In this document: piece after piece, positions 1 to 10,569 of the stretch | How the letters are laid out: the number at the start of each line of letters is the position of its first letter | Numbering within the stretch: the first letter of the stretch is position 1 | NCBI GenBank assembly: GCA_020975725.1 | Contig: QXJR01000021.1 | Span: forward strand, 370,380 to 434,379 | Source of the DNA: Picocystis sp. L7 | Lineage: Eukaryota; Chlorophyta; Picocystophyceae; Picocystales; Picocystaceae | Direction of reading: 5' to 3' | Length of the DNA stretch: 64,000 nucleotides | The notes under the pieces: model-generated | Told to the model about the DNA's origin: nothing | What the model saw: only the letters and a program-made list of their open reading frames with translations | The model's database searches: none | Made by a program: the position numbers and the translations under genes

Positions 1-488
1 TAAAAGATCGAGATGTAGCCTGTGGATGCAGATGTTGTATGTCGTGGTAAGTAGGTCACCAACTGCTCCACCCTGCAACAGGGGCTCATGGTTGGGATCA
101 CCAGTTGAGGTGTGAGTAAACAAATTCATTTGCTCTGGCACGAGAGAGGATATTTAGAATCTGTTCTCGGATTGGCACTCCAAACAGATAGGTGGCTTTT
201 CATCTGCGCGGGTTGGCGCATCAAATTTTATTCAAGCACGCGCAAGGATACGGAACGTATGCCATACAATGTTAGAAAAGCACATGCACGCCTTGAGAAC
301 ATTCTACTTCCATTACAATCATAAGGGACTTTTCCAGTTCTTTGCACTGGATGGATCAAGGACATACTCCATGTAATGATGCAGCCATTCCCTCAAGGTA
401 CCCATTAGAGCAAGGAGATTTCAGATAAGATTGGAACGGGCAGAACGACCTACCCCTAGCACTCTTTTCAGAAAAATCCAAAGTCGTG
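1..488. other. Left-edge sequence without a recognised gene
   Basis: No convincing coding region is seen. A 70-codon open frame at 112-324 begins with GTG, not ATG, and matches no family I know, so it is not called. The stretch is probably the 3' flank of the isopropylmalate synthase gene, which ends at 489 on the minus strand. Confidence 0.5.
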
Positions 489-2453
489 TCACCTTCCTAC
501 ACTTTCCATGGATCCTGATTCTGATTCGAGCGCTAGCTCCTCTGCCGTCTCCTGCTGGACCCGCAGGTACGTGATGAGCTTATTCAGAGCACTTACATAT
601 GCCCGCACACTGGCCACAACAATGTCGCTGTCTGCACCATTCCCACCGAAGTTCCGTTGCGCTCTCCTTCCCTGTGCATTCTCTAAGGTACCATTTTCCT
701 TGGGTCTGATGGATACACGTGTTGTGGCTAAAGCATCTATCCCATCTGTCACACTGCTGATGTTGTAATCTACCAATTGATTAGGGACGCATACAATCAT
801 ATCCACTGCTTTATATGCTGCATCAACAGGCCCTGTACCAATCGCTGATTGTAACCTTATCATACCATCTGGCCCTCGCATCTTGATCGTGGCAGTTGGC
901 ATTCCCATGGTCCCACAAACTACTTGCACATCAAGCACCTCCCAAATGGTCCTTGGACTCGACATCTCATCTCCGATAAGTGCCAGCAAATCCTCCTCAG
1001 TGACTTCCTTTTTCTTCTCTGCCAGGATTTTGAAACGGTTGAATATCGCTTGAAGCTCGTTTTGGTCCAGCTTGAAGCCTAGCTCCTCCAGCTTTGCGGC
1101 AAGTGCATTGCGTCCACTTAGTTTCCCCAGGCGAATGCCAGCTTCGCTTTCTCGAGTGAGTCCAATGGTTTCCGGAGACATGATTTCATACGTATTTGAA
1201 GACTTCAGCATACCGTCCTGATGAATGCCACTTTCGTGCAAGAATGCATTCTTGCCCACGATGGCCTTGTGTGGTTGCACCAAGAGACCACTGAACTCTT
1301 CGACCATCTTACTTCCATGGGCGATGTGCACGGGACGGATGCCTGTATAAAGACCCCCAAAGTGGGATTCCCCTCGAAGGTACAAGGACATCACAACCTC
1401 TTCCAAGGATGCGTTACCAGCACGCTCGCCAATCCCATTGATTGTGCATTCCACCTGCCTTGCTCCAGCGTGCACACCAGCCAAGGAATTGGCCGTGGAA
1501 AGCCCGAGGTCATTCTGACAGTGAACGGAAAGGATGACATCTTCTGCCCCGGGAGTGTTGGTTCTGATGTCTGCGATCAACTTTCCAAACTCGGGTGGCA
1601 TGCACCAACCAGTTGTGTCTGGGATGTTGAGTGTGGTAGCCCCTGCTTTGATTACTGCTTCCAGGATGCGGTACAAGAAGGCAGGTTCTGATCGACCTGC
1701 ATCTTCTGGACTGAACTCAATGTCTGTGCAACCCAGCGACTTAGCAAAGGACACGCATTCAACGGCCGTGGCGACGACCTGGTCTGGGGTCATCCGCAGC
1801 TTATCTTTCATGTGGATTTCGGAGGTAGCAATAAAGGTATGCACACGAGGCCTCTTGGCAAACTTGACCGCGTCCCATGCCCTCTCGATGTCCGGTTTCC
1901 TGGCCCTGGAAAGCCCACAGATCACCGGTACATATCCATCTTCATCGACAATGTTTCCCACCTCCACTGCGATCCGTTTCACGGCCGCGAAGTCATCAGG
2001 GCTGGCGATGGGAAACCCAGCTTCGATGACATCCACCCCGAGTGCGTGCAGCTGCAGTGCGATTTGCACCTTCTCTTCCGAGGTCATGGAGGCACCTGGC
2101 GATTGTTCTCCATCTCGAAGGGTGGTGTCGAAGATCCTGTGCGTCGTCGCCGTCGGGTCCGTCAGTTGCCAGTCCTTTCTACGCGTTCACCATGCGTTTT
2201 TCCTCGACCTATCTTTCGCATTGAAGGCTTTCGCTCGCAATTGGCAGCTGCGTTTCGTACCGACGTACCTCACGTAGTTGGGATCTGCGATGCGTCCTGG
2301 TTCGTAGGCGGGTCGCTTTCTTCCTTGGGCGGGATCTGCCGCTGCTCTGCACCTCATGGTACGTTTCTGGTCCCTTCTGGCGGCGCATGCGCGTCCCAGA
2401 GGCGCGCCATTTCGCATCGCGACCGTCGGCATGGCGGCGCACAGCTTGGCCAT
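489..2453 (-). CDS. IPMS: 2-isopropylmalate synthase, plastid-targeted, two exons
   Basis: Catalyses condensation of acetyl-CoA with 2-oxoisovalerate, the first committed step of leucine synthesis, in the plastid. Exon 1 is 2269-2453 and exon 2 is 489-2136; the 132-base intron starts GTACGT, has CTGAC and ends CACAG. The join gives [20 protein letters not shown], the family's conserved start of the TIM barrel, which no single frame provides. The product is 610 residues. The first ~45 are Ala/Arg-rich with few acids, as in a transit peptide. The barrel carries the HCQNDLG metal-binding motif and [13 protein letters not shown]. The C-terminal part (GMPTATIKM onward) matches the LeuA regulatory domain, so leucine feedback is likely from family knowledge. 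The start chosen is the first ATG; a GTG lies two codons upstream. Confidence 0.93.
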
Positions 2454-2648
2454 GGCCACGGTTCACCTTTCCTTCTGCTTCCATCCTCCCCGGGTTCGAT
2501 CGGGTGGGCCTCGGACTACTCCTTTCCAATCGAAAGGGGAGTTGGGACGGGTTCGAAAGGGAGATCCGGGTGGGATGCTTCCCGGTGGGATTCACCCTAC
2601 CAATTGCCGAGGGGAGCCTCCAGATGGTGTTTTGCTACAGGGTCGGCA
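2454..2648. promoter_or_regulatory. Divergent promoter region
   Basis: This 195-base gap separates the starts of the isopropylmalate synthase (-) and serine hydrolase (+) genes and must carry both promoters. It contains TCGAAAGGGAG and ATCGAAAGGGG, copies of a CGAAAGGG word that recurs upstream of several genes here. No clear TATA box is seen. Confidence 0.4.
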
Positions 2649-4040
2649 ATGGCGGCCTTGGTGCGGCCACCGCGCACCTTTTGGCGCACCTTCTCGCATC
2701 GAACGAGTCGGAGGAAAGGATGGAGGATCGCTGCTGGAGACGAGGAGAAGGAGGTGGAAGATGATGAACAGGTGGAAGTGGAAGAAGAGGAAGGAGGCGT
2801 GCCTTGGAAGAACAAAGAAATGCCATGGACCGACGTCGGTTGGAAAGCCAAGGACACCAAAGATCGAGTCCAAGACTTCAAACAAACTCCGTTGTATATG
2901 ATGAGCGCAAGATCCATCCAAAGGGTCCGGAAAGAAGCGGACCGACTGGTCGACAGCCTTGCCCAGCTGCTCATCCACAAACGTTGGAAGTGGTTGGTGG
3001 ACCACCTGATGGCCATGGCGTCCGCCTACGTACTCGTCTTGATATTTATGGCCACTGCACCCTACCACACACCCGAATTCGTAGCGTACCAATGGCCACA
3101 ATGCATCGCCACGGAACACTTCAAGTACAAACTAAAGAACATCCGGATGACGCCGAAATTCAGCAAGTCCGGAAAGCTACCGAGACGTCCCGGGGTCTTG
3201 GAAGACCTTATGCAACCCTCTGCTGTCATGCAACAGGCAAAGAAGGAGATTGAAGACAAACGATACGCTGACCTGAACGGGTCGTTCTTTTTCCTGGAAA
3301 CCGCCACGGGGGCGTACGTGGAACATAATAAGGATGTCATGTACTCCGCGGGATCTACCATCAAGCTCCCGATACTGATCGCCTTCTTGCAAGCTGTGGA
3401 TTCCGGAGAGGTCTCCCTGACAGAAAAATTAACAGTCAAAGATGAACTGGTTGGAGCCGGAGCCGGTGGAATGCAATACAAACCACTTGGCACTCAATTC
3501 GAGGCCCTTGAAGTTGCCGACCAAATGATCGTGGTCAGTGATAACACTGCTACGAATATGATCATCGAACGCCTTGGGGGTATCTTGGCGCTGAATCGAG
3601 TGTTCAAGTCGTGGGGGCTAGAGGACACTTACATACGCGCATACTTGCCAGACTTGGATGGTACGAACAGTACTTCTGCCAAGGATATGGTATATCTCCT
3701 CGCCCTGCTGGAACGCGGTAACCTGCTCTCCATGAGAAATCGCGATCTTGCCCTTAACATAATGAAAGATACCGTCAGCAACACAATGCTGCCAGCTGGT
3801 GTAGGTCCGGGAGCTGTGGTAGCCCACAAGACTGGGGATGTAGGTTTTATTGTTGGGGATGCTGGCATTGTAGATATGCCAAAGGGGGGAAGGTTTATTG
3901 CAGCAGCATTGGTGAGAGGGCCGTACAACAGCTCAACCACTGTGAGCTACATCTGTAATGTGTGCTCCAAATTCTATCACGAAGTGTATAGTTATCTGAG
4001 GGACCATGATGCAAGAAGTCAAGGATATACACAGCACTGA
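2649..4040 (+). CDS. Membrane-anchored class A beta-lactamase-fold serine hydrolase
   Basis: A 463-residue protein of the class A beta-lactamase / penicillin-binding superfamily. All three active-site motifs are present and correctly spaced: S236-T-I-K239, S297-D-N299 and K394-T-G396. One hydrophobic segment near residues 115-140 (MAMASAYVLVLIFM) precedes the catalytic domain, which suggests a membrane anchor with the enzyme outside or in a lumen. The chosen ATG starts an Arg/Thr-rich, acid-poor stretch like a transit peptide, followed by an acidic linker. Relatives occur in cyanobacteria, where substrates are mostly unknown. It could be a peptidoglycan- or peptide-processing enzyme of the plastid, or a catalytic relic. 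True resistance activity is not implied. The long open frame upstream of 2649 is antisense to the neighbouring gene. Confidence 0.8.
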   Translation: MAALVRPPRTFWRTFSHRTSRRKGWRIAAGDEEKEVEDDEQVEVEEEEGGVPWKNKEMPWTDVGWKAKDTKDRVQDFKQTPLYMMSARSIQRVRKEADRLVDSLAQLLIHKRWKWLVDHLMAMASAYVLVLIFMATAPYHTPEFVAYQWPQCIATEHFKYKLKNIRMTPKFSKSGKLPRRPGVLEDLMQPSAVMQQAKKEIEDKRYADLNGSFFFLETATGAYVEHNKDVMYSAGSTIKLPILIAFLQAVDSGEVSLTEKLTVKDELVGAGAGGMQYKPLGTQFEALEVADQMIVVSDNTATNMIIERLGGILALNRVFKSWGLEDTYIRAYLPDLDGTNSTSAKDMVYLLALLERGNLLSMRNRDLALNIMKDTVSNTMLPAGVGPGAVVAHKTGDVGFIVGDAGIVDMPKGGRFIAAALVRGPYNSSTTVSYICNVCSKFYHEVYSYLRDHDARSQGYTQH

Positions 4041-4054
4041 TTGCAACACAGCTT

Positions 4055-5188
4055 TCAGAGCTCTTCGTCTTCAAGGTCTGGCAGCGGGAATCGCAAGACT
4101 GCTGCTATTCCAGAGAGCTTCTGCAGTTGCTCTCCAGACACATGCATTGTCGAGAAGACAAAGACCTCGCCGCCATTCTGCTTGACTGATTCCACAAGCT
4201 CCACGTACTTCCTACGGGTTGCGATGTCTGAACTTCGGAAAAGTGCGTCTGTAATAAGCAATTTTTTTATTGCCAGCCTCTCGTGTGCAGCCAGGACGTG
4301 TCCTGGACCGTAGAACGCTTTGGCCGATTCTGTGGCCAACATTTCATAAAATTGATCTAGTGTCTGCACCTCTCGCACCGCCTTCACATCTTTCAAAATA
4401 GCCTGAAACTTTGGTGATGCCAATACTTCTTTCAGCGCCCCCTTGAACCCAGAAGACGAATGTGCAAGCACAATCCTGTCTTTGTTCTTCCTGAAGTTCC
4501 CTTGATCGTTGTTCTCCACCTCTTTCAGCATCCACTCGTGGAACTGATCTTTCAGGAAACCAGGGCTGGCGATGATGAGGGTCTTGACGACTTCGAAATT
4601 GACGTGGCTTACCAGTGCCTGGTAAATTTGCGCAAAGAAGGCGTGAAGTGCTTTTTCGTAGCCTTGTGCTGCAGCTCCTCTCTTCTTCGGTAGTGACTTT
4701 TCAATTTTCGCCTTGACCATGGTGATCGATCCACCCACAAGGCACACATGTGCCAATCCCTCCTGCATAACGACGGCCGCCAAGTCCGCAGTGGTAGCAA
4801 AGTCACACGCTTCTTTGATGATGTCCAGATGTACAGCATCCCATTCTGCCTTCTCCAGAGTAAACGCTCGGTTGAGTTCGAGTTCGATGGTGTGGTACTG
4901 TCCCAGCTTGATATGTTCATTTTCGGTGGTGTTGGTCCCTTTGATGCGTATGGTGAGTCCCACGCCATCGAAGTCCACTTGTTCCACCTTCACACGCAGC
5001 CTGAGCTTCACCCGTTCGCTCTCTCCTGCACCGCTGGCCGTCGTGCGCTGCACCTTTCGAAACGTGGCGGCGGTGATGTGATCGCCCACCTGCAGCAAAT
5101 TGTACGTGTGCCACAGGTCCTCCCCTTCCACAGGCAGCAGCTTCACGCTCCCTTCCTTCCCTCGGATTTGTCGCGACAGCAGGCGCAT
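4055..5188 (-). CDS. PELO: Protein pelota (ribosome rescue factor, Dom34)
   Basis: Pelota/Dom34 binds empty A sites of stalled ribosomes with an Hbs1-type GTPase and, with ABCE1, splits the subunits in no-go and non-stop mRNA decay. The 377-residue product has the N-terminal Sm-like domain (MRLLSRQIRG, then EGEDLWHTYNLLQVGD), a central eRF1_2-like domain (FDGVGLTIRI onward) and a C-terminal eRF1_3-like domain ending in the usual acidic tail (LEDEEL). It lacks the GGQ motif of true release factors, as expected. In-frame ATGs at 5242 and 5266 would add 18 or 26 residues; 5188 is chosen because it gives the family's normal start. The gene is convergent with the serine hydrolase, with only 14 bases between stop codons. 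ABCE1, its partner, is encoded at 29.4-31.8 kb. Confidence 0.95.
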   Translation of the reverse strand: MRLLSRQIRGKEGSVKLLPVEGEDLWHTYNLLQVGDHITAATFRKVQRTTASGAGESERVKLRLRVKVEQVDFDGVGLTIRIKGTNTTENEHIKLGQYHTIELELNRAFTLEKAEWDAVHLDIIKEACDFATTADLAAVVMQEGLAHVCLVGGSITMVKAKIEKSLPKKRGAAAQGYEKALHAFFAQIYQALVSHVNFEVVKTLIIASPGFLKDQFHEWMLKEVENNDQGNFRKNKDRIVLAHSSSGFKGALKEVLASPKFQAILKDVKAVREVQTLDQFYEMLATESAKAFYGPGHVLAAHERLAIKKLLITDALFRSSDIATRRKYVELVESVKQNGGEVFVFSTMHVSGEQLQKLSGIAAVLRFPLPDLEDEEL

Positions 5189-6454
5189 CCCAATCCCAAC
5201 CGACGTGTGGATCCCTTCCTGTAAATCCTTGGTTCCATCCATGAAGGTGCAAGGGAGAAGGTCCATTCAAGACCACCCTGGATGGGGAACCCAAGGAGAG
5301 ATGGAACGATCCTATGCATGGCAAGACCACCACCACATGTGCCACGGCGAAGTAGGAAGAGAGAGTGCCAAGACGAGGGTGGCGCCAAACAAACCGTGGA
5401 GAGGAGCACCGCGTGTCCGTCGTCGTGCCAATGGTCGAAAATGCGCGTGAAGAAAGGAGGACGGTGAAGAGCCACATCAACACCTTTTCGACGCATGACT
5501 GATCTCACCTCGATGGGATGGTGGAACGCTTGCTTCCTTGCTCGGAAAGAACATCGTGGACGAAAAACCATCGCAAGTGCGCCCAACAAGCCCGTTGGGT
5601 GCAAAGAAAGAGGGATTTCCGCGTGGAAGAAATGAGTTGCGATGCTTGTGGCGACGTTCAATTTCGGACCCTGCGATTCGAAAGCAAGATGTTGTTCGTG
5701 GAAAGGCAAGGACATTGCAAGGCCCCTACAATAAATCCACGACACGCATGGAACCATTCCGGCAATCCTCTCGCTCGGCAAGTAGCCCAATAGATGATGG
5801 GCTTTGGTGGAAGCGACGCCCGTTCGTTCGCTAGCAATGCCAATATTATCAGCAATGCATGGATGGTGTTCCTAAGCTTCGAACATTTGATGAGGAAGGC
5901 ATCAATCGATACGGACAACGGGGAGGAGAGCTTACGAGTCTCGAAGCGAGGATTGTCGGCATCGACACTTCTGTGCAGAGACCATCTAACTTCGCGCACT
6001 ACGAACATTTCTTGTTCCTTTCGACGGACGCAAGATACGAACGTGCCTTAGTTGCGTTTTGGCAAAGACATTGACATGCAGTTGAGGTTTTGGGACGGGC
6101 CAAGATCGTTGTTCGAGGTTAGGGTCGCTCCACATGCGAACAGAGACGGTTTGTGTTGTTGTGCGATGGACGGTTTTGCCCGTCCATCGCTTCTCCTTCC
6201 TCTTCTGCCTTTCATCGCCGCCCAATCTCTTGCCACCATGACACGTCCAAGTGACACCGATCCATGTGCATTCCATGGAGCCTTCTTCGCCTGCTTCCTT
6301 CCCACTCTTCTCTCGTCCTCGGCACCACCATCCGAGTGCCCTTTCGGACCCGTCCAATCGATCCCGATTCGATCCTCCTTTCGAACCGGTTTTCAATGGA
6401 ACCGATCCTGGAGTGTACCAGGCGGCATCGCATCGCCCATCGTTTCGCGACACG
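5189..6454. other. 1.27-kb divergent spacer between pelota and PEX7
   Basis: It separates the 5' ends of two outward-facing genes. Open frames up to about 215 codons occur on both strands, but none shows a domain, a family match or consistent codon use. I see nothing else of note; it presumably holds both promoters and UTRs. Confidence 0.5.
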
Positions 6455-7504
6455 ATGGCGCCGCTACGCACGCCGTTCCAAGGCTTTTCGGTGCGTGCGG
6501 CGTGTTCGAGGCACGTGGAAGGCATCAAGGAAAGGCCGTCCAACCGTGCTGACGAAAAGAGGGCGGTCGCGATCTGATGCGCACAGGTCCGGTTCAGCCC
6601 TTTCGAGGAAGACAAGCTGGCCGTCGCCACGTCGCAGAACTTTGGGATCATCGGCAATGGCAAGCAGCACGTCGTGGCCAAACGAGGAGGTCAAGGACCC
6701 ACAGAAATAGCCGCTTACGACACGGCGGACGGGCTCTACGATTGCGCCTGGAGCGAAGAAAACGAGAACGTGCTGGTGTCGGCGAGTGGAGACGGAAGCA
6801 TCAAAGCGTGGGACGTGTCTGCATCCGCACAGGCCAATCCACTGCGTAGCTATCACGAGCACACGCACGAAGTGTATTCCGTGGCTTGGAACCTCGTGGG
6901 GAGGGACACCTTCCTCTCCGCGTCCTGGGATAACTCGCTCAAATTGTGGAGGTTGGATGCACCTGGTTCGCTGCGTACCTTCAAAGAACACACTTACTGT
7001 GTGTATGCCGCAACTTGGAGTCCCAGTCAAGCAGATGTGTTTGCTTCAGCATCAGGCGATTGCACGGTCAAACTTTGGGATCTCAGGGCACCAACTTCCA
7101 CGCTCACCATCGCTGCCCATGATTATGAAGTGCTCACAGCGGATTGGAACAAATACAACGATCATTTGCTGGCGAGTGGATCGGTCGACAAGACCATTCG
7201 TGTCTGGGACACGCGGTTCCCGAATCGGCCCGTTACAACCATGGTAGGGCATAAATATGCAGTGAGAAGGGTCATCTGCTCTCCACACAAGGAGAATATC
7301 ATTCTTTCGTGCTCTTATGACATGAGCGTGTGTCTGTGGGACACTATGGCACGAGATGCGGAAATGGTTCGGCGTTTTGATCACCACACCGAGTTTGCTG
7401 TTGGCATTGACATGAGTGTATTGGTGGAGGGTCTAGTGGCGAGCACGGGATGGGATGGGCTGACGTACGTCTGGCATTTGAGCCAGGATCCACGAATGGT
7501 CTGA
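6455..7504 (+). CDS. PEX7: Peroxin 7, PTS2 import receptor (WD40), two exons
   Basis: The cytosolic receptor that brings PTS2-tagged proteins to the peroxisome. Exon 1 (6455-6490) encodes 12 residues, MAPLRTPFQGFS. A 96-base intron (6491-6586; GTGCGTGCGG donor, TGCTGAC branch, GCACAG acceptor) follows, and exon 2 (6587-7504) starts VRFSPFEEDKLAVATSQNFG. The join recreates the plant-type N terminus (F-x-G-[FY]-S-V-[KR]-F-S-P-F), which supports the splice strongly. The 317-residue product is the normal family length. Repeated WSP/SGD...WD units form a six- or seven-bladed propeller, with HHTEF near the C terminus as in other PEX7 proteins. No PTS or membrane segment is needed or seen. Confidence 0.93.
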
Positions 7505-7858
7505 CTTTGCCTCCAGGCATGTTGTGGGTAGGACAAAAATAAATGATGCGTGATGCCATAGGCCTGCCTCAGCCCTAGAAAACACGTTGTACACTCATCG
7601 TCCCCGGTCCAACTCCAGGTCGATCCGAACTCTCCATAGGACGTGTCCACCTTGTTGCAAGACCCAATCCTGCCATGCGCCACGTATGCTCCCCGCAACC
7701 GAGTAATCCATGGAGGATCCCCACACTTCTCCGGTGACCATGATCCGTTTTTGGTCCCAAATGGATGAAGACAGCGCGTTGGCGGGGTTGGAGAGTGCTG
7801 GATAACCCTGGCCACAACTGGTCCGTGTCGGTGGACCGTGTGGCGAGCAGGAAGCGGC
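7505..7858. other. Spacer between PEX7 and the reductase gene
   Basis: These 354 bases hold the PEX7 3' flank, with AATAAA at about 7539, and the promoter of the next gene on the same strand. No further gene is seen. Confidence 0.5.
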
Positions 7859-8836
7859 ATGGCAAGTGCCGCACGACTGTCGAATGCTCCATGCGCACGA
7901 TCGGTCAGGCGCCGTGTCGTGCGTGTGACGGCATCTGCCGCGTCGGAGCCTCCCAAACAACCTCTCAAGTCCGTCGGATTCCTGGGCTTGGGAATCATGG
8001 GTGCGCCCATGGCTTCGAGGCTGATCAATGCTGGATACGAAGTGACGGTGTGGAATCGATCTCCGGAAAAATGTGGACCTCTGGCAGTAGTGGGAGCGAT
8101 GGTGGCTTCCACGCCACGCGAAGCGGCGTCCAAGAGCGACGTCACCTTTGCGATGATGGCCGATCCTGTGGCTGCAGAAGCGGTGGCTTGTGGAGAGGAA
8201 GGCGTCGTACATGGCATGGGTCCAGGCAAAGGATACGTGGATGTGTCGACAGTAGACGTGCAAACATCCACGAGAATCGGCGATGCGATCCGTGCCACTG
8301 GTGCAGAATTCTTGGAGGCGCCTGTCAGTGGTTCCAAAGGCCCTGCAGAGACAGGCCAGCTCATCTTCCTCACCGCCGGGGACGAGGCGCTGTACCACAG
8401 GTGTGCAGCCGCATTTGACGAAATGGGCAAAGCGAAGCTTTTTCTGGGCGAGGTGGGCCAAGGGGCAAAGATGAAGCTGGTAGTGAACATGATCATGGGG
8501 AGCATGATGGCCGCGTTTGCGGAAGGTTTGTCCCTGGGGGATGCTGCGGGATTGGACCCCAAAGCCATTCTGGATGTTGTTTCATTGGGTGCCATTTCAT
8601 CCCCCATGTTCACCCTGAAGGGACCGCTGATGCTGGAGGAGAAGTTCGATCCAGCGTTCCCTCTGAAGCACCAGCAGAAAGACATGCGTCTGGCCATCGC
8701 GCTTGCGGATGAGCTATCCCAGCCCATGCCGGTTGCTGCTTCGGCGAACGAGCTGTACAAACAAGCTCGTGCCCTTGGTATGGCAGACAAGGATTTCTGT
8801 GCGGTGCTCGCGGCCCTCCAATCTGACCAAGCGTAA
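7859..8836 (+). CDS. GLYR2: Glyoxylate/succinic semialdehyde reductase, organellar
   Basis: A 325-residue member of the beta-hydroxyacid dehydrogenase family, closest in motifs to plant GLYR1/GLYR2. These enzymes use NADPH to reduce glyoxylate and succinic semialdehyde, so limiting aldehyde build-up in photorespiration and GABA metabolism. The dinucleotide motif GLGIMG lies at residues 43-48, the substrate motif EAPVSGSKGPAETGQL near 162-178, and the catalytic-lysine region GAKMKLVVNMIMG follows. The first ~35 residues are Ala/Arg/Ser-rich with no acid until E30, as in a plastid or mitochondrial transit peptide. The start is the first ATG; the longer open frame begins with GTG seven codons earlier. 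The close relative 3-hydroxyisobutyrate dehydrogenase is the main alternative. Confidence 0.85.
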   Translation: MASAARLSNAPCARSVRRRVVRVTASAASEPPKQPLKSVGFLGLGIMGAPMASRLINAGYEVTVWNRSPEKCGPLAVVGAMVASTPREAASKSDVTFAMMADPVAAEAVACGEEGVVHGMGPGKGYVDVSTVDVQTSTRIGDAIRATGAEFLEAPVSGSKGPAETGQLIFLTAGDEALYHRCAAAFDEMGKAKLFLGEVGQGAKMKLVVNMIMGSMMAAFAEGLSLGDAAGLDPKAILDVVSLGAISSPMFTLKGPLMLEEKFDPAFPLKHQQKDMRLAIALADELSQPMPVAASANELYKQARALGMADKDFCAVLAALQSDQA

Positions 8837-9375
8837 GGAAGGCGTCCCAATTTCATCGCCAATAGGTCGCCGCATCACGTACGTCTAGCCATGCCCATCC
8901 TTCTCGGATCTCAGCCGACTGGGTTTCCATGTCCCGTGGCGTCCAGTCACGCCATCAACCTGCCCATCTCAGGCCGCATTCGGGCGTTTGGGACATGGAT
9001 GCCATGGATCCTTCTTGCAAGGCTGCACCCAGCTGGTCCCTCTGCTCGTCCCGGAGATTCCAACCGGGACGATCCCTCCCGATCTCCGACCAATCCCCGT
9101 CCAGGACTCGTTCATTCTCCGCCGGTATTCCACCAATCGCCGCCCCGATTTCGTTTCCTTCCGCCAATCGCATCGCTCCGTTGGGTCCTTTCCACCAATC
9201 GCGTGCCAGGAACGACTTTCGGTCCGTTCGTCCTCCGGGTCGGGGGGAGATCCCAACGTTCGTTTCCATTCGCATTTCCGACGCCATCGTCGGCACGACA
9301 CTGCGGTTCTGCTCGTGCGCCGACCAACGAAGCGCGCCACACGCCTCCACGAGACGCACGAGGGTGGTGCAAGAG
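8837..9375. other. Spacer upstream of FtsZ
   Basis: 539 bases between two same-strand genes. The FtsZ frame stays open through much of this stretch and has internal ATGs near 8992 and 9001, so a longer N terminus is formally possible. The upstream residues are not transit-peptide-like and show no homology. Confidence 0.4.
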
Positions 9376-10569
9376 ATGCAGGCGCAGGTCTCCCGCGCAG
9401 GGGTGCACGCGGCCGCTCCTGGACGCGTGCGACGGACACGCACCGCTCGTCCCGTGGCTACCCGAGCCTCGTACACCTCCTCCTCCTCGAAGCCTGCGAC
9501 ATCGCACGTGCCCGTGCCTGCCGTGATCAAGGTGGCTGGATGTGGAGGAGGGGGAGGAAACGCGTGCAACCACATGGTGGAGGCGCAAAGGATGCCCACC
9601 GTGGAATTCTACGCCATCAACACCGACATGCAAGCACTTGAAAAGTCCTTGGTGCCGGAGAAGAATCGCATACAAATCGGCGAACTTGTCACGAGAGGAT
9701 TAGGAACCGGCGGAAATCCCATGCTCGGAGAAGAATCCGCACTCGAATCCGAGTCCAAGATACGAGGCGCGCTCTCAGGGGCAGACCTGGTGTTCATCGC
9801 CGCTGGAATGGGTGGAGGGACCGGCAGCGGCTCCGCGCCTATCGTTGCACGTGTTGCCAGGAACCTGGGAGCACTGACAGTGGGTGTGGTGACCTATCCT
9901 TTTTCCTTCGAAGGAAGACGAAGGGCTGCCCAGGCGGACGAAGCTGTCCAACGTCTCCGCAAGGAGGTGGATGCGTTGATATTGATCCCCAATGACAAGC
10001 TGATGGAAAATGCCACCGCGGACACCACAGTCACGCAGGCCTTCCAAATGGCAGATAGCGTGTTGCTGCAGGGTGTTCGGGGCATTTCGGAGATCATCAC
10101 CGTGGGCGGTCTGATCAACGTTGATTTTGCAGACGTCAGGTCTGTCATGGAAGGCGCGGGCAATGCAATGTTGGGTATCGGATACGGCAAGGGTACCTCT
10201 AGGGCCAAGGATGCAGCTTTGAATGCGATTTCCAGTCCTTTGTTGGAGGGCGGCATTGCAAACGCAACAGGGATCGTGTACAACATCACAGGCGGGCCTG
10301 ATCTCTCTCTTTTCGAAGTCAACACCGCTTCCGAGATCATCTATGAGCTCGCGGACCCCACCGCCAACATCATCTTTGGTGCGGTGGTGGACGAGGGGAT
10401 CACCGATGGAAGCGTTCACGTGACAGTAGTGGCCACAGGGTTTGACACTGATGGTCTCAGCAGGATAGCACCAAAGCTTGCCTCCAAATCATCATCAGAG
10501 TCGGCCCCAGAATCTCCTCCTGGGCAAGTGCCCCAATTCCTTCGCAAGAGGAAGAAGGGCTGGTTTTGA
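9376..10569 (+). CDS. FTSZ2: Plastid division protein FtsZ, FtsZ2 type
   Basis: A tubulin-family GTPase that forms the stromal division ring of the chloroplast. The 397-residue product starts with an Arg/Ala/Ser-rich transit peptide of about 45-50 residues. It then has the nucleotide-binding loop (KVAGCGGGGGNACNHM), NTD (AINTDMQAL), the tubulin signature GGGTGSGSAP, and the T7-type NVDFADV synergy loop. The C terminus, PQFLRKRKKGWF, keeps the conserved ([DI])P-x-FLRK core that marks FtsZ2 rather than FtsZ1 and binds membrane-tethered partners such as ARC6. The start chosen is the ATG opening the transit-peptide-like segment. FtsZ1-type genes lack this tail, so the assignment to FtsZ2 is fairly firm. 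Confidence 0.93.
   Translation: MQAQVSRAGVHAAAPGRVRRTRTARPVATRASYTSSSSKPATSHVPVPAVIKVAGCGGGGGNACNHMVEAQRMPTVEFYAINTDMQALEKSLVPEKNRIQIGELVTRGLGTGGNPMLGEESALESESKIRGALSGADLVFIAAGMGGGTGSGSAPIVARVARNLGALTVGVVTYPFSFEGRRRAAQADEAVQRLRKEVDALILIPNDKLMENATADTTVTQAFQMADSVLLQGVRGISEIITVGGLINVDFADVRSVMEGAGNAMLGIGYGKGTSRAKDAALNAISSPLLEGGIANATGIVYNITGGPDLSLFEVNTASEIIYELADPTANIIFGAVVDEGITDGSVHVTVVATGFDTDGLSRIAPKLASKSSSESAPESPPGQVPQFLRKRKKGWF

Noticed and set aside
112-324. 70-codon plus-strand frame at the left edge
   Set aside because: It starts with GTG and has no homology or codon signal.
1812-2648. Upstream part of the long plus-strand frame that ends with the serine hydrolase
   Set aside because: It is antisense to the isopropylmalate synthase gene; the transit-like ATG at 2649 is a better start.
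2649-4040. Antibiotic-resistance gene from bacterial contamination
   Set aside because: It has a transit-like N terminus and lies 14 bases from a eukaryotic pelota gene, so it belongs to the nuclear genome.
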